From a virus, in the IMG/VR virus record IMGVR_UViG_3300035670_000247, positions 1 to 57,882 of that record: a stretch of 57,882 nt of DNA. The stretch is one strand, 5' to 3'. The notes below the pieces were generated by a model. The model did not search any database. It was not told the DNA's origin and was given only the letters and a program-made list of their open reading frames with translations. Positions 6,170 to 14,982 of this stretch are shown piece after piece; position 1 is the stretch's first letter, and every line of letters starts with the position of its first letter. The position numbers and the translations under genes are program-made.

Positions 6170-8971
6170 TTATGGGGTCACAGTAAATTCAGGACTGATC
6201 GCGATTAACTGCCCATCTGAGAGCGAGCGCACGCGAATTCGCGCTCTGGTGGTTGCCATTGCCGAGATTGTCACCTCCAGACTGTTGTTGCCGTCCACGT
6301 TCGCCGCGGCAGCATCGATGACAACCCACGTAGTCGGGTCTGTCCCCAGCGACACGCTCGTGGCGTATTCAACAGCTACGGCATTGCCAGCACCGTAACT
6401 GGTCCACGCAATGGTCATGGGATCTCCGTCTGCGACAGACACGCCGCCTGCCGGAGCGGATATGCGGATGCCCGCCAGAATTAATTCTGCGGCATCTTCA
6501 ATTTGATTATTCCATGGGTTCTGCAGCTTCAATGACACTGCTGCCGGAGTGTTTGGCATTAATACATCACACTCATTCTCGCCTGTGGCCGACGCTGTGC
6601 GTTTGGCGTAGGTCCAGTTAGCGCCGTCGTCCGTGCTGTAGAGAATATCCACCTGACCGGCCAGGCCGGCTGATGCCAGCCAGCTTACGGACATATACGT
6701 TCCCGCGTAGGTGCGAATCGGCACAGATATGTCATATCCCATGGCAATGTCAAACAGATTGGTGTCAGTGTAGTCTTCGTTGTCCAGGTCGCGGAATCGT
6801 ATTTCGACGTCTGTATAGCTGACGACGGGCACCGAGAACGGGCTCGACAGCTGCAGGTCCATGCCGTTGATGCCGTCGGCAATCACGACCCAGTTGCCGC
6901 CTGGCAGTCTGTAGTCAATCACGCAGTTGTCGGATAGGCTCAATCCGCCGCGCACAATCCACGTGATGTCATAGGCGACTCCGCTGAGAATTCGTTCCTG
7001 GTCATAGGGCGTCGCAAAACGCACTTCCGGGGGAATGATGGTCATAGAATCAGACACGTCTGCGATATTTGCATCTTCACTGTCGGCGATTTTAATCCTG
7101 GCGGCGGCAGATTCTGCCGCGGCTGGAATAGTCCATTCGTAGGAGCTGCCGGACACGCCTGTGGCTATGCCTGACCACGATACGCCGTCGTCAACAGAGA
7201 AGAACAAATCCCATGCGCCTGACACATTGCCGCCGGAACTCCATGTAATCGTCTTCGTGTCGTCAAATTCCCATATTGCGCCAAGCGCGGGCGAGGTAAC
7301 GACCAGCGTTGCATCGACATGCGCAATGCCGAGCTGGTCGATTTCGACATATTCGTAACCGGTGGACAATAGGAAACACTGCACATACAGATTATCCTCA
7401 TCACCAAACTCTTCGATCCAGGACGTAATGGCGTTCTGCATTTCCAGGGCAGTGTTCGTTGTTGTTGCGCCGTAGGTGCTGTTTGGTGACAGGCGCCATT
7501 GTCCCAGTGATTCGTCATAGTAATACCACAGCACTCGGTTCGGGCTGAGTCTAAATGCAGCTTCCCCCTCGTTGTCTGCCCCCATTTCCGCCGTGAGCGA
7601 TACCGGCATTCCGCCGCTGATCGCCGCCGCCGTGGACGGTATGACAAACGAGGCATCATCAGGATAGCGGCCATAAACAATATCGATGCCGCGGACATTT
7701 GGCGCATAACGGTAATCCGCCGTCGCCAGCCGCGTTTCAACCAGCAGCGTCTCACTGGCTGCGCCCAGGTCCAGGTTTGCAGGGTCGTAGATGTACCCCC
7801 CATCTATTCCGTTCTCGTCCGTCCACGTCGTGCCCCCGTCCCGCGATACCTGCATCACAACGGACGTTACCCCGCGCAGATACATGTCGCGCCGCTGCAC
7901 TTCTGTCGCTGCCACCGGCAGAATCACCAGTTCTTCGATGTCAAATGGCAGATCGCTGCAGTTGACCATCAGGCCGCTAACTGGTTCTGTCGGCAATGCG
8001 GCATAGTTGCTGAGCACCTCATGCCACACGGCTGTGCCGTTGCAGGCCGCCAGCAGCACGCCTGTGGCTGCATCATAGCTGAACCCGACGAGATTCCATT
8101 CGTCATTAATCAAACTGTCGATGCGGATCTGGTCTGTCGCTCCCTGCCACTGTGAATCGACGTAGCAGCGCATACCCATGTAGCCGGTTGAGTACAGGCA
8201 TATCTCCCAGGGGACGATGCTGCCGGGGCGCGATATGATCGGAGTTGTTCCGCTTGGTGTATCGGCGTTGTACAGGTCCGGCTTGATCCATGCCGCGACG
8301 GTGATGGATTCGGTCTCCAGGTCGGCCCACCAGGGCCAGATGATCGTGTCGCCGGAATCCAGTCCAGCAGCGTAGCTCCAGATGCCGGCCTCCTGATAGC
8401 TGATACCGGTCGGGACACCCATGGTCCCGCTGACTTTCTCCTCGATACTGCCGCTGGTCTCGTCGAAATGGATTACTGCTACCGCATGAAGTTCTGGCCG
8501 GGTTGCCGTGAAAAAGTTTTCGGGCTGGATATACACAGTGTTTGCGGCGGCGTTCGGGTCGGAATTGTCGTCAAGTCGAACATAGAGGCGACTGTTCACC
8601 GCGTCCCAGCCCCACTCGCCGACGGCCAGGCTGCCGACCGTTCCTTCCGTGGCCACTCCGGCGGCGGCGGCCATATCGAAGAACACCTCGTCCGGCGATG
8701 CTGTCAGCTCGGTCGTGTAGTATTCGTCGCCGTCGGCCGTCCAGTGCGTGCCCCAGCATTGCAGCTCTGTCTGGGTCCAGGCAGGGTCGGGGATTGTCCA
8801 TGATTCATCAAACTGCTGCCAGTTGCCCGATTCGTCCCAGTCAATGCTCATCCATCGGACAGTTTCGCCTGTGCCGGGATTCATGGTCACATGATAACTG
8901 CCTGAGTCCTCATCTCCAGCGGCTACTGCCGCTGCCAGTAAAAATGCTGCGGTTATCCATATACTGCGCAT
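6170..8971 (-). CDS. Large secreted LamG/Ig-like protein, putative adhesin or tail fibre (933 aa)
   Basis: Signal peptide MRSIWITAAFLLAAAVAAG at the N-terminus. Residues about 165-370 match a concanavalin/LamG-type sandwich (WAFLDSGD... ESITVAAWIKP ... DEWNLVGFSYD). From about residue 550 there are successive roughly 95-residue beta modules of the KRE9/KNH1-like or bacterial Ig-like kind, with the recurring pattern P-x-G-x-x-W, I-T-W-x-S, DDGxxW and Y-x-W-x-I-P (VTSPALGAIWEFDDTKTITW is one start). These are carbohydrate- or surface-binding modules. The ATG lies inside the sigma-factor gene end (19-base overlap). The late position suggests a receptor-binding protein, but the signal peptide implies export to the cell surface or periplasm. 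Confidence 0.65.
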   Translation of the reverse strand: MRSIWITAAFLLAAAVAAGDEDSGSYHVTMNPGTGETVRWMSIDWDESGNWQQFDESWTIPDPAWTQTELQCWGTHWTADGDEYYTTELTASPDEVFFDMAAAAGVATEGTVGSLAVGEWGWDAVNSRLYVRLDDNSDPNAAANTVYIQPENFFTATRPELHAVAVIHFDETSGSIEEKVSGTMGVPTGISYQEAGIWSYAAGLDSGDTIIWPWWADLETESITVAAWIKPDLYNADTPSGTTPIISRPGSIVPWEICLYSTGYMGMRCYVDSQWQGATDQIRIDSLINDEWNLVGFSYDAATGVLLAACNGTAVWHEVLSNYAALPTEPVSGLMVNCSDLPFDIEELVILPVAATEVQRRDMYLRGVTSVVMQVSRDGGTTWTDENGIDGGYIYDPANLDLGAASETLLVETRLATADYRYAPNVRGIDIVYGRYPDDASFVIPSTAAAISGGMPVSLTAEMGADNEGEAAFRLSPNRVLWYYYDESLGQWRLSPNSTYGATTTNTALEMQNAITSWIEEFGDEDNLYVQCFLLSTGYEYVEIDQLGIAHVDATLVVTSPALGAIWEFDDTKTITWSSGGNVSGAWDLFFSVDDGVSWSGIATGVSGSSYEWTIPAAAESAAARIKIADSEDANIADVSDSMTIIPPEVRFATPYDQERILSGVAYDITWIVRGGLSLSDNCVIDYRLPGGNWVVIADGINGMDLQLSSPFSVPVVSYTDVEIRFRDLDNEDYTDTNLFDIAMGYDISVPIRTYAGTYMSVSWLASAGLAGQVDILYSTDDGANWTYAKRTASATGENECDVLMPNTPAAVSLKLQNPWNNQIEDAAELILAGIRISAPAGGVSVADGDPMTIAWTSYGAGNAVAVEYATSVSLGTDPTTWVVIDAAAANVDGNNSLEVTISAMATTRARIRVRSLSDGQLIAISPEFTVTP

Positions 8972-9525
8972 TTGATGGCCTCCCGGGCTCTTGATAGTCG
9001 CGATCTGTATGTTCCCGCAGCCAGTCCGTCTGTCGGGCCGCTGTTATTGCCCCACGCAGCCCACCACGCATCGGCATACAGCGGCGGCAGCGCAGCTATG
9101 GCAGCTACGGCCTGGCGCAGATCATCGCGCAGCTCCGGGGTGGATGCAGCGGCGTCTGGCAGCATATCCCAGAGACAGCAGTTGTCATCTTCTGTTGTCG
9201 GCAGATGCCCTGAGATCAGCGAGTATTGGCTGCCTCGCTTCTGTGAGGTGCGCATACAATTCAGCGCGGCGCGATAGGTGATTGAGTGCAGCCATGTCTG
9301 AATTTTGGCAGAGCCGGCGAACTGGTTGGCATGTTGCCAGATTTTGGCAAACACGTCATTCACCAGTTCGTCAGCCACGTCTGCGTCTTGGACGATATTC
9401 ATTGCGACCGTGCGGACATATCGGCGATATTGTTGCCATAGCGCGTGAAACGCATCCTCATTCCGGGCGGCTACAGCTGCCATCAGGCGGCGCTCGTCGC
9501 AATCGTGTGCGGCAGTTGCAGTCAC
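8953..9525 (-). CDS. ECF-like RNA polymerase sigma factor (190 aa)
   Basis: The GTG at 9525 overlaps the metalloprotease stop (GTGA) and has AGGAGG eight bases upstream; longer starts would run through the neighbour. Residues about 20-85 are a sigma region 2: YRRYVRTVAMNIVQDADVAD, then ELVNDVFAKIWQHA, then TWLHSITYRAALNCMR. Residues about 140-188 form a short sigma region 4 ending in GTYRSRLSRAREAIK, the DNA-recognition helix of ECF factors. The linker is compatible with group IV (ECF). It should redirect host RNA polymerase. Five copies of a 17-bp element upstream of late-gene blocks are candidate targets. No obvious anti-sigma gene accompanies it. Confidence 0.78.
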   Translation of the reverse strand: MTATAAHDCDERRLMAAVAARNEDAFHALWQQYRRYVRTVAMNIVQDADVADELVNDVFAKIWQHANQFAGSAKIQTWLHSITYRAALNCMRTSQKRGSQYSLISGHLPTTEDDNCCLWDMLPDAAASTPELRDDLRQAVAAIAALPPLYADAWWAAWGNNSGPTDGLAAGTYRSRLSRAREAIKCAVYG

Positions 9526-9989
9526 CGGTAGAGCCTCCTGCGGATTATCCGTTGCGCATCTCTGAGATCGTCGCGCATCTTCAGCCCGGTCACGTCGGCA
9601 AACAGGTTGGCCCAGACTTCGGCGACGTTTTCGTGGTAATTGATTTCGCTGGCGCGGATGTCGCGTGATACCGCCTGCCGGTCGGCCATGCTCAACTGTT
9701 CCCATATTGCATGACCGAATTCATGCCGGTACACGTAGGCGATGACATCGGGCTGGCACGTTTCCAGTTCCGGCGCCAGCGAAATACAGCCGCGGTAATA
9801 CTTGCCAGCGGCACCACCGTTGCGCATAGATTCGTCCACCTGATATTGTACGTGGACATTAGACAGGCCGGGGAAAAGTAAGCGGAGGGAAGCGTCTGCG
9901 GCTGCGACTGCGTCGTCGATATTGCCGGCACAGGCCGTGCCGCACAACATGCCGCAAACTGCTAAAAAGATGAGTTTGTGATGTAACAT
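9522..9989 (-). CDS. Exported HExxH zinc metalloprotease (155 aa)
   Basis: Start at ATG 9989, seven bases after AGAGG. Signal peptide LIFLAVCGMLCGTACAG (residues 6-22). The catalytic motif is HEFGH at residues 89-93. E120 or E124 in ENVAEVWANLF are candidates for the third zinc ligand, giving a compact gluzincin-like core. Late position and export signal suggest a periplasmic protease acting in lysis, virion entry or maturation of exported virion proteins. It overlaps the sigma-factor gene and lies just downstream of copy 1 of the 17-bp element. No anti-sigma substrate is visible, so a regulated-proteolysis link is speculation. Confidence 0.62.
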   Translation of the reverse strand: MLHHKLIFLAVCGMLCGTACAGNIDDAVAAADASLRLLFPGLSNVHVQYQVDESMRNGGAAGKYYRGCISLAPELETCQPDVIAYVYRHEFGHAIWEQLSMADRQAVSRDIRASEINYHENVAEVWANLFADVTGLKMRDDLRDAQRIIRRRLYR

Positions 9990-10038
9990 ATCAAGCCTCT
10001 GTTGTTGCATTAACAATAAAGGCTCTGTCAGGTCGCGG

Positions 10039-10055
10039 CAGGGACATTTTTTTCA
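10039..10055 (-). promoter_or_regulatory. 17-bp late element, copy 1
   Basis: Minus-strand TGAAAAAAATGTCCCTG. The TGA is the stop codon of the 381-residue structural gene, and the element ends about 50 bases before the metalloprotease start. One of five identical copies, all in the same orientation relative to late transcription. Confidence 0.7.
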
Positions 10056-11198
10056 GGCTGGCGGAGATATGTCGCGATACATGCAGAACGGCCACGTCGG
10101 ATCGTCGATCTTGTACACAAAGCCGACTGCGCTTTTCTCGTACCATCCCGCTTGATCACCGTCAGGCCAGGTGGCGCTTTGCTCGAACATCGGCGGGCTG
10201 GTATATGCTCCGCCGCATGGCAGCGTCAGCCAGTCATTGATGTATGAATCTGGATGCGGCAAGGGCTGCCCTGTCCACGGTGGGTATTTAAGGGGCACAA
10301 GCGCAGTATAATCTGTTGCCATGCTCATGTTGTTGATAGGCGGGGCTGTCAGAGCAAGTGTGGGTATCGCCCGAAAACGCCAGTGGGGATCGTCATTGTT
10401 TTTCCAACATCCCCACGTCGTGCAGAAGTTGTTTATGTCGCGCTCGTCTTCTGGCAGTTGGGTGAATGAATATAGTGCTGGCAGCACACCGCCGCCCGGC
10501 AGCCAATGCACATAGGGCAACGCAAGGTCGCCTAGGGGTTGTTCCCAGTCGCCGTAGTACACTTTACAGGCGTCGATGGCGAGCGATTGGTGTCCGACAA
10601 ACTCATATACGGTTTCATTGCCAGTCGCCGGATCGGTCAGCGGAATTGCCGCCGGAGACTTGCTTAACGTTATATTGGCCACGCGGAGACTTTCTATTGC
10701 AATTCGAGCGCGGAAAAGCCTGTTTGGCAAGTGCCAGAAGTGTCCAAGCCCCTGGTTGACAATAAGCGCCTGCCATTCCGCGAGAGTCTGAGTATTCCAG
10801 TTGATTTCGTCGTTGCTCAGTGTGGCGAGGATGTTATGTTTCCATGACGGAAGACTGGTGCTGATTTTTCCCGGATAGTCGGAAAATGAATGCAGGTATC
10901 GTTTATATCCGCATTGCCTTATGTGATAAAAACCTGGGAACAGGGGGCGCCACCATACTTCGGGCAGCAGACTGCGGACTTTCGCCGCCAGCGCGTCTGA
11001 ATTCTGCCCCCAAGGAAACCAGTTGATCGTCACATGGACGCCAATCATCGCTTGCCTGATGGCCTCCAGGTAGGGCAGCGGCTGACGACACGATATAGCC
11101 GCTGGCGTTGACCAGTCGAGTGCTGGCCAATCATCAAATGGAGGATCGGCGGTGAATTCCTGCCAGTTCTGAAACTGAAAATTAAAGTTTTTCGTCAT
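10053..11198 (-). CDS. Late structural protein, unknown (381 aa)
   Basis: The start is taken at ATG 11198 just after the preceding stop; in-frame starts further up would overlap the neighbour. The protein is Trp- and Pro-rich (NWQEFTADPPFDDWPALDW; NWFPWGQNSDAL; WLPGGGVLPALYSF), which suggests an extended beta structure. It lacks signal peptides, membrane segments and enzyme motifs. It sits among tail genes and is probably a virion protein such as a tail appendage. Its stop codon is part of the first 17-bp late element. Confidence 0.55.
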   Translation of the reverse strand: MTKNFNFQFQNWQEFTADPPFDDWPALDWSTPAAISCRQPLPYLEAIRQAMIGVHVTINWFPWGQNSDALAAKVRSLLPEVWWRPLFPGFYHIRQCGYKRYLHSFSDYPGKISTSLPSWKHNILATLSNDEINWNTQTLAEWQALIVNQGLGHFWHLPNRLFRARIAIESLRVANITLSKSPAAIPLTDPATGNETVYEFVGHQSLAIDACKVYYGDWEQPLGDLALPYVHWLPGGGVLPALYSFTQLPEDERDINNFCTTWGCWKNNDDPHWRFRAIPTLALTAPPINNMSMATDYTALVPLKYPPWTGQPLPHPDSYINDWLTLPCGGAYTSPPMFEQSATWPDGDQAGWYEKSAVGFVYKIDDPTWPFCMYRDISPPA

Positions 11199-11203
11199 TA
11201 GTC

Positions 11204-12136
11204 CTAGTACAGCGAGCCGGTGAATGCAACCCACAGAAAGGTTTCCGTCTCGGCCACCAGCAGTTGGCTGCGCATTACCAGCAACTCAAACGCATACACG
11301 CGCTCACCGACGGCTGGGTTGTTGGGGAACTTGACATATTGCTGTGGATAATCAGTTGCGTTTTCGTTTACCGTGATGGGCCCGATGCCGCGGAACGACA
11401 CGCCCCCAATGCTGTAACTGGCAATCAGGGTTTCTACAGATGCGTCTGTCACATAGCCAAGCTGCGATATAACATTCGGGTTCACGATGATGCAGGCATA
11501 GAAATGGCCTTCATATCTTTGGCGCACGATCTGCATGAACTGAGTTCCCGCATTGCGCAGCATCGCCCAGGAATTAGCCTGAGTGCCATATACTTCGCCA
11601 CTATGAGTACTCGGTTCACTTTCTGTAGTCAGCGCGTTTATGCCGGGTGCTGTTCCGGGCAGGTATCCGATCCCGTATTTTGCCGCGTCAATCGGAATCG
11701 GGCCGTTGAACACGACTTCACGCACCGCCATGCCCTGTTTGTACGGCTTGCCGACCCACAAGCTGTTGTCGTTGATTTGGGAGTAGCGTAGCCACATTGC
11801 CGCGAACGGCGGGATTGTCTCGGAGGTCGTGTTGTAAACTAGCTTTGCGTTGACCATTTGTAAAGTTTTTACGATTTGCCGCAGGCTGTCGGCAGAGGCA
11901 GTCAGTTGTCCGTCGTGCTGCGACAGTTGCCTGGAGATGTCGGCAAAGCGGCGGCGCATTGCCGTAATGCTCATGTCAACTTCGCCCTGCCTGAGTTCCG
12001 CAATTTCCTGGCGCATAGACTCGATTTGGCTGGCCTGTTTTTCTGCATTTTGCTGCAGGTGTTCCACGATTCGGGCCAGCGCCATAGGATTGTCCGGCGC
12101 GGGTCGGTGTCTGGAGTTTGCTTTCGGCAGGCTCAT
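11204..12136 (-). CDS. Tail-associated protein with N-terminal coiled coil (310 aa)
   Basis: ATG at 12136. Residues about 15-95 are a long heptad helix (ARIVEHLQQNAEKQ, QIESMRQEIAELRQ, RQLSQHDGQLTASADSLRQIV), predicted to trimerise. The rest is beta-rich, with YGIGYLPGTAPGINAL and SIGGVSFRGIGPITVNE. This coiled-coil-plus-beta layout is common in phage tail fibres and whiskers. It follows the putative tail nozzle gene. Function is inferred from architecture and position. Confidence 0.55.
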   Translation of the reverse strand: MSLPKANSRHRPAPDNPMALARIVEHLQQNAEKQASQIESMRQEIAELRQGEVDMSITAMRRRFADISRQLSQHDGQLTASADSLRQIVKTLQMVNAKLVYNTTSETIPPFAAMWLRYSQINDNSLWVGKPYKQGMAVREVVFNGPIPIDAAKYGIGYLPGTAPGINALTTESEPSTHSGEVYGTQANSWAMLRNAGTQFMQIVRQRYEGHFYACIIVNPNVISQLGYVTDASVETLIASYSIGGVSFRGIGPITVNENATDYPQQYVKFPNNPAVGERVYAFELLVMRSQLLVAETETFLWVAFTGSLY

Positions 12137-12138
12137 AA

Positions 12139-13905
12139 TCAATGCAGCTCGACGGGGTGGGTTGCGATCATCACTTCATCCACCGTATAGGCGGAAACAA
12201 TTTCATAGCTCCAGCGCGTCTCGGCCCGCAGTACCGGCACCGCATAAATCTCATCTGCCGGCAAAGTCTTCTCGGCAACCTGCACGCTGTTGGCCAGCAG
12301 CCGCAGCGTCACCGGATACCCGGCGGCGCGGACACGGACATACACCCAGGCGACGGGCGAGGGCGCGATGAACTCACGGGAGCGCCATGTCAGGCTTACG
12401 CCGGTCAATGCTGTAAATGTCGAGACTCGCGCAAGGTCCTCGGTGAGATCCAGGCGGATGTTCGCTGTACCGCCCTCGATAAAAATTGTCTCGTCCTGAG
12501 ATTTGACCGTCATACTGGCCGGGGTAAGCGCCTGCCATTGTTTGCGGGTAAAATGGCTCTCTGTGACAAGTCCTGCTCCTGATCCAGCTCCGAAGGCCGC
12601 CACACCATCAGCGCACACCCAGTACACCTGCTGGTCAACCTGGGCCACGCCGAACTGATTGAGCAGCGGGCGACTGTCTGTCACCAGTGATTTGCTCATG
12701 TATTCCGGGTGCGACCCGGAAAACGCATACACATGATTCTGCGTGAATACAATTATTGTCGAGCCGGTTATCGCAAGAGCCTGGACACTGCTGTCAACTG
12801 GAATGACGTATTCCTCGGGCCATACCCAGAACCGGTAAAAATCCGAGAACCACACTTCGTCACCATTGAAGTTCACGGCGAAATGCGCCGGATGGATCAC
12901 GCTGCCGGACTTCGTCATGCCGGTCGGGTAATTGCCGTAGGGCGGAAGTGCGGTGGCCTGGGTGTACAGCAGTTTGTCATAGTAATAAGTCGCCGTAAGC
13001 TCATCCAGCAGATGAAACTCGCTCGATCCGCCAGTGCTGCGGTAGAGCCTGCCTTTCGATACGGTAGCCAAACTCGCATAGGTCCCCGGCATGACAGTAA
13101 TCATGTCGGATATTTCCGACGGCGGCCCTTCGTCCCCGGCGGAGTCAACGCGAGTCTGCACATAGTAGTAATTCCGCACCTGGCGATCTGTGTAGTTCAG
13201 CTCGACGTTGAATGTAATATCGCCGGAGTCGTACCAGAACGTCAACTTGATCCCTTCTGACTTAGAAGACACGATGGTTTCGTTGTAGCTTGGCCCTCTG
13301 ACATCCGTTACCTGGAAATAGCCGTAGGTCTGTCCGTCGTCGTCAGTCAGCTGGATCAATCCGGCGGGGATTTCGGGATCGTCAGGAGTGCAGGTTTCCG
13401 GCATGAATATGCCGCCGCCCCCGGCTATGCGGAACTGATAACGCGGGCCGATGATCTCGTATGGATCGATACTGTAAGGCAGCGTCCCTGTCTGCGGTTC
13501 AAAGCCGCGGATGGTTATAGTCAGCCCCGTGTCCGTCCAGTTGTAATTGGCAGTGCCCACACTGGCAATATTATACGTCACCAGCTCGGTCAGAATCTCG
13601 CCATCGACCAAATGGCGTATCCAGATATAAGCGCGGATCGACACATCCAGCGGGTCGAATAAATATTTAAGCTCGTTGAGAGAAACTTTGGCCGGGGATG
13701 AAATTTGTTTCCAGTCGGCCGTCGGGATGCCGGAATTTAGATTGGTGCCGTCGTTGTTTGCGACAAACGGCGCCGCCGCCGTTCCCGGCACCAGCTTTGA
13801 TGATGTCAGATCAACGTTCTGCGCAACCTGCGCCGCGCTCTCGGGCAGCGATTCAGGATCAAGCCGCGGGAATATGCCGCTGAATTGACTATTGCCGATT
13901 TTCAT
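12139..13905 (-). CDS. Podovirus-type tail nozzle/stabilisation protein (588 aa)
   Basis: The N-terminus (MKIGNSQFSGIFPRLDPESL ... AAQVAQNVDLTSSKLVPG) carries the AQxAxNVdLxSGxLxP signature I associate with podovirus tail-nozzle or stabilisation proteins; the rest is beta-rich, with repeated WVWPEEY and VYAFSGSHPEY-like strands typical of a propeller. Such proteins extend the tail from the adaptor ring. The adaptor-like gene is directly upstream in the operon, which supports the call. Family identity is from memory of the pattern and not confirmed by search. Confidence 0.65.
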   Translation of the reverse strand: MKIGNSQFSGIFPRLDPESLPESAAQVAQNVDLTSSKLVPGTAAAPFVANNDGTNLNSGIPTADWKQISSPAKVSLNELKYLFDPLDVSIRAYIWIRHLVDGEILTELVTYNIASVGTANYNWTDTGLTITIRGFEPQTGTLPYSIDPYEIIGPRYQFRIAGGGGIFMPETCTPDDPEIPAGLIQLTDDDGQTYGYFQVTDVRGPSYNETIVSSKSEGIKLTFWYDSGDITFNVELNYTDRQVRNYYYVQTRVDSAGDEGPPSEISDMITVMPGTYASLATVSKGRLYRSTGGSSEFHLLDELTATYYYDKLLYTQATALPPYGNYPTGMTKSGSVIHPAHFAVNFNGDEVWFSDFYRFWVWPEEYVIPVDSSVQALAITGSTIIVFTQNHVYAFSGSHPEYMSKSLVTDSRPLLNQFGVAQVDQQVYWVCADGVAAFGAGSGAGLVTESHFTRKQWQALTPASMTVKSQDETIFIEGGTANIRLDLTEDLARVSTFTALTGVSLTWRSREFIAPSPVAWVYVRVRAAGYPVTLRLLANSVQVAEKTLPADEIYAVPVLRAETRWSYEIVSAYTVDEVMIATHPVELH

Positions 13906-13918
13906 AAGCGCCTCTTGT

Positions 13919-14638
13919 CTAGCCTGAGATACAGAATCGTCTTGCCGTTCCTCGGCGGTACGCCTGCCGCGCCGCGTCCTCTTTGCAGTTATCCCATTTG
14001 GGGATCCATACGGCTGCGGCGGTGTTCTGGTCGGTCCATGGTTTGCCGGGCTGCATCATCAGTTCGGCCAGCGCCCCGGCGGCAATGCCCTCGCCAAACC
14101 GGTCGAGCAGCCAGCCGGGAATTTTAGAATCAAACAGCGGCGGCCGCAGCACTATGTTGCAGACAATGCCCTGGTCGTGTGTCTCTTGCCACTCCGTCCC
14201 ATCCCACGCCCCGGCGGCCACTGCATCCCGGGCCTGGTAGTATTTTGAATCGTAGCGGACATAATCCCCGGCGCTATAGGCTGCGCCTGCGTCAAAATCG
14301 GCGACATCTGTGTCTTCATCCGGGACATTGTGCGGATCAAACATCAGCGCAGTCTCATCTTCCATCCAGTAGTCAGCCTCGTGCTGCTCCACGCCGCCGC
14401 ATTTAAGCCACGCTATTTCATGCGGCACGCCGTCGTCGAGGTCGTCACCGCTGGGCAGCGTGTACTCTGTCTGGTACGCGACAATCGGCAGATGAATGTC
14501 CTTAGTCCAGATATGCGTCTGCATACAGAGTGTCCGCGCCGTTGAAATCAGCGTATGCAGCTGCAACGGCTGGGGACACCCAGAAAGCAGCGGATGCAGG
14601 ATCGGCAGCAGGTCGCGGAATGAATTGGCTCGGCTCAT
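13919..14638 (-). CDS. Head-tail adaptor (tail tubular A-like) with inserted carbohydrate-binding-like module
   Basis: Residues 1-60 (SFRDLLPILHPLLSGCPQPL ... ARTLCMQTHIW) match the start of the T7 gp11/tail-tubular-A-like adaptor family in podoviruses. Near residues 115-155 an extra module appears: AAYSAGDYVRYDSKYYQARD followed by GAWDGTEWQET, the hallmark of chitin-binding type 3 (CBM5/12) folds. The C-terminus resumes the adaptor pattern (IAAGALAELMMQPGKPWTDQ). The start overlaps the previous stop (TAATG). The adaptor call is moderate; the embedded sugar-binding-like module is clear by pattern. Confidence 0.62.
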   Translation of the reverse strand: MSRANSFRDLLPILHPLLSGCPQPLQLHTLISTARTLCMQTHIWTKDIHLPIVAYQTEYTLPSGDDLDDGVPHEIAWLKCGGVEQHEADYWMEDETALMFDPHNVPDEDTDVADFDAGAAYSAGDYVRYDSKYYQARDAVAAGAWDGTEWQETHDQGIVCNIVLRPPLFDSKIPGWLLDRFGEGIAAGALAELMMQPGKPWTDQNTAAAVWIPKWDNCKEDAARQAYRRGTARRFCISG

Positions 14639-14979
14639 TATCCAACAGCCTCCTGAAATATCTGTTTGTGCAGAGCGGCTGTCTGGTTGTCGCCTGCCAG
14701 TTTAGTCTCGGCAAGTGCGCGGAATATGACATAGGATGCCAGCGCGTCATGAAAAGACTCGACCAGACCGAGCTCATCGCCTGCCGCATAATCGTCCGAC
14801 ACATCTTCCGTATAGCGCACGGAGTCTGTATAAAGCGAGTGCGGCGCCTTGGCGGCGATAATGCGCCGTCCCTGGCTGGCATACGCCATCAGCGCGGCAT
14901 CGGACCACCGGTAGGTGGCAACCGTGTCGCCGATCACCGGGCGGATGTCGTTGGCGATGAGCTGGTCAATGGTCTTCAT
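14638..14979 (-). CDS. Head completion or adaptor-like protein (113 aa)
   Basis: All-helical pattern with RWSDAALMAYASQGRRIIAA and a C-terminal FHDALASYVIFRALAETKLAG helix, the layout of small podovirus head-tail joining proteins (as in DUF6682-type adaptors). It lies between the 193-residue protein and the tail-tubular-A-like gene, the expected place for a connector protein. It begins MKTIDQL, like the hydrolase at 3758-4456, without further similarity. Confidence 0.58.
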   Translation of the reverse strand: MKTIDQLIANDIRPVIGDTVATYRWSDAALMAYASQGRRIIAAKAPHSLYTDSVRYTEDVSDDYAAGDELGLVESFHDALASYVIFRALAETKLAGDNQTAALHKQIFQEAVG

Positions 14980-14982
14980 GGT

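Noticed and set aside
9522-9705. N-terminal extension of the sigma factor to 250 residues
   Set aside because: It would be entirely inside the metalloprotease gene and Arg-rich; the GTG at 9525 has a strong ribosome site.
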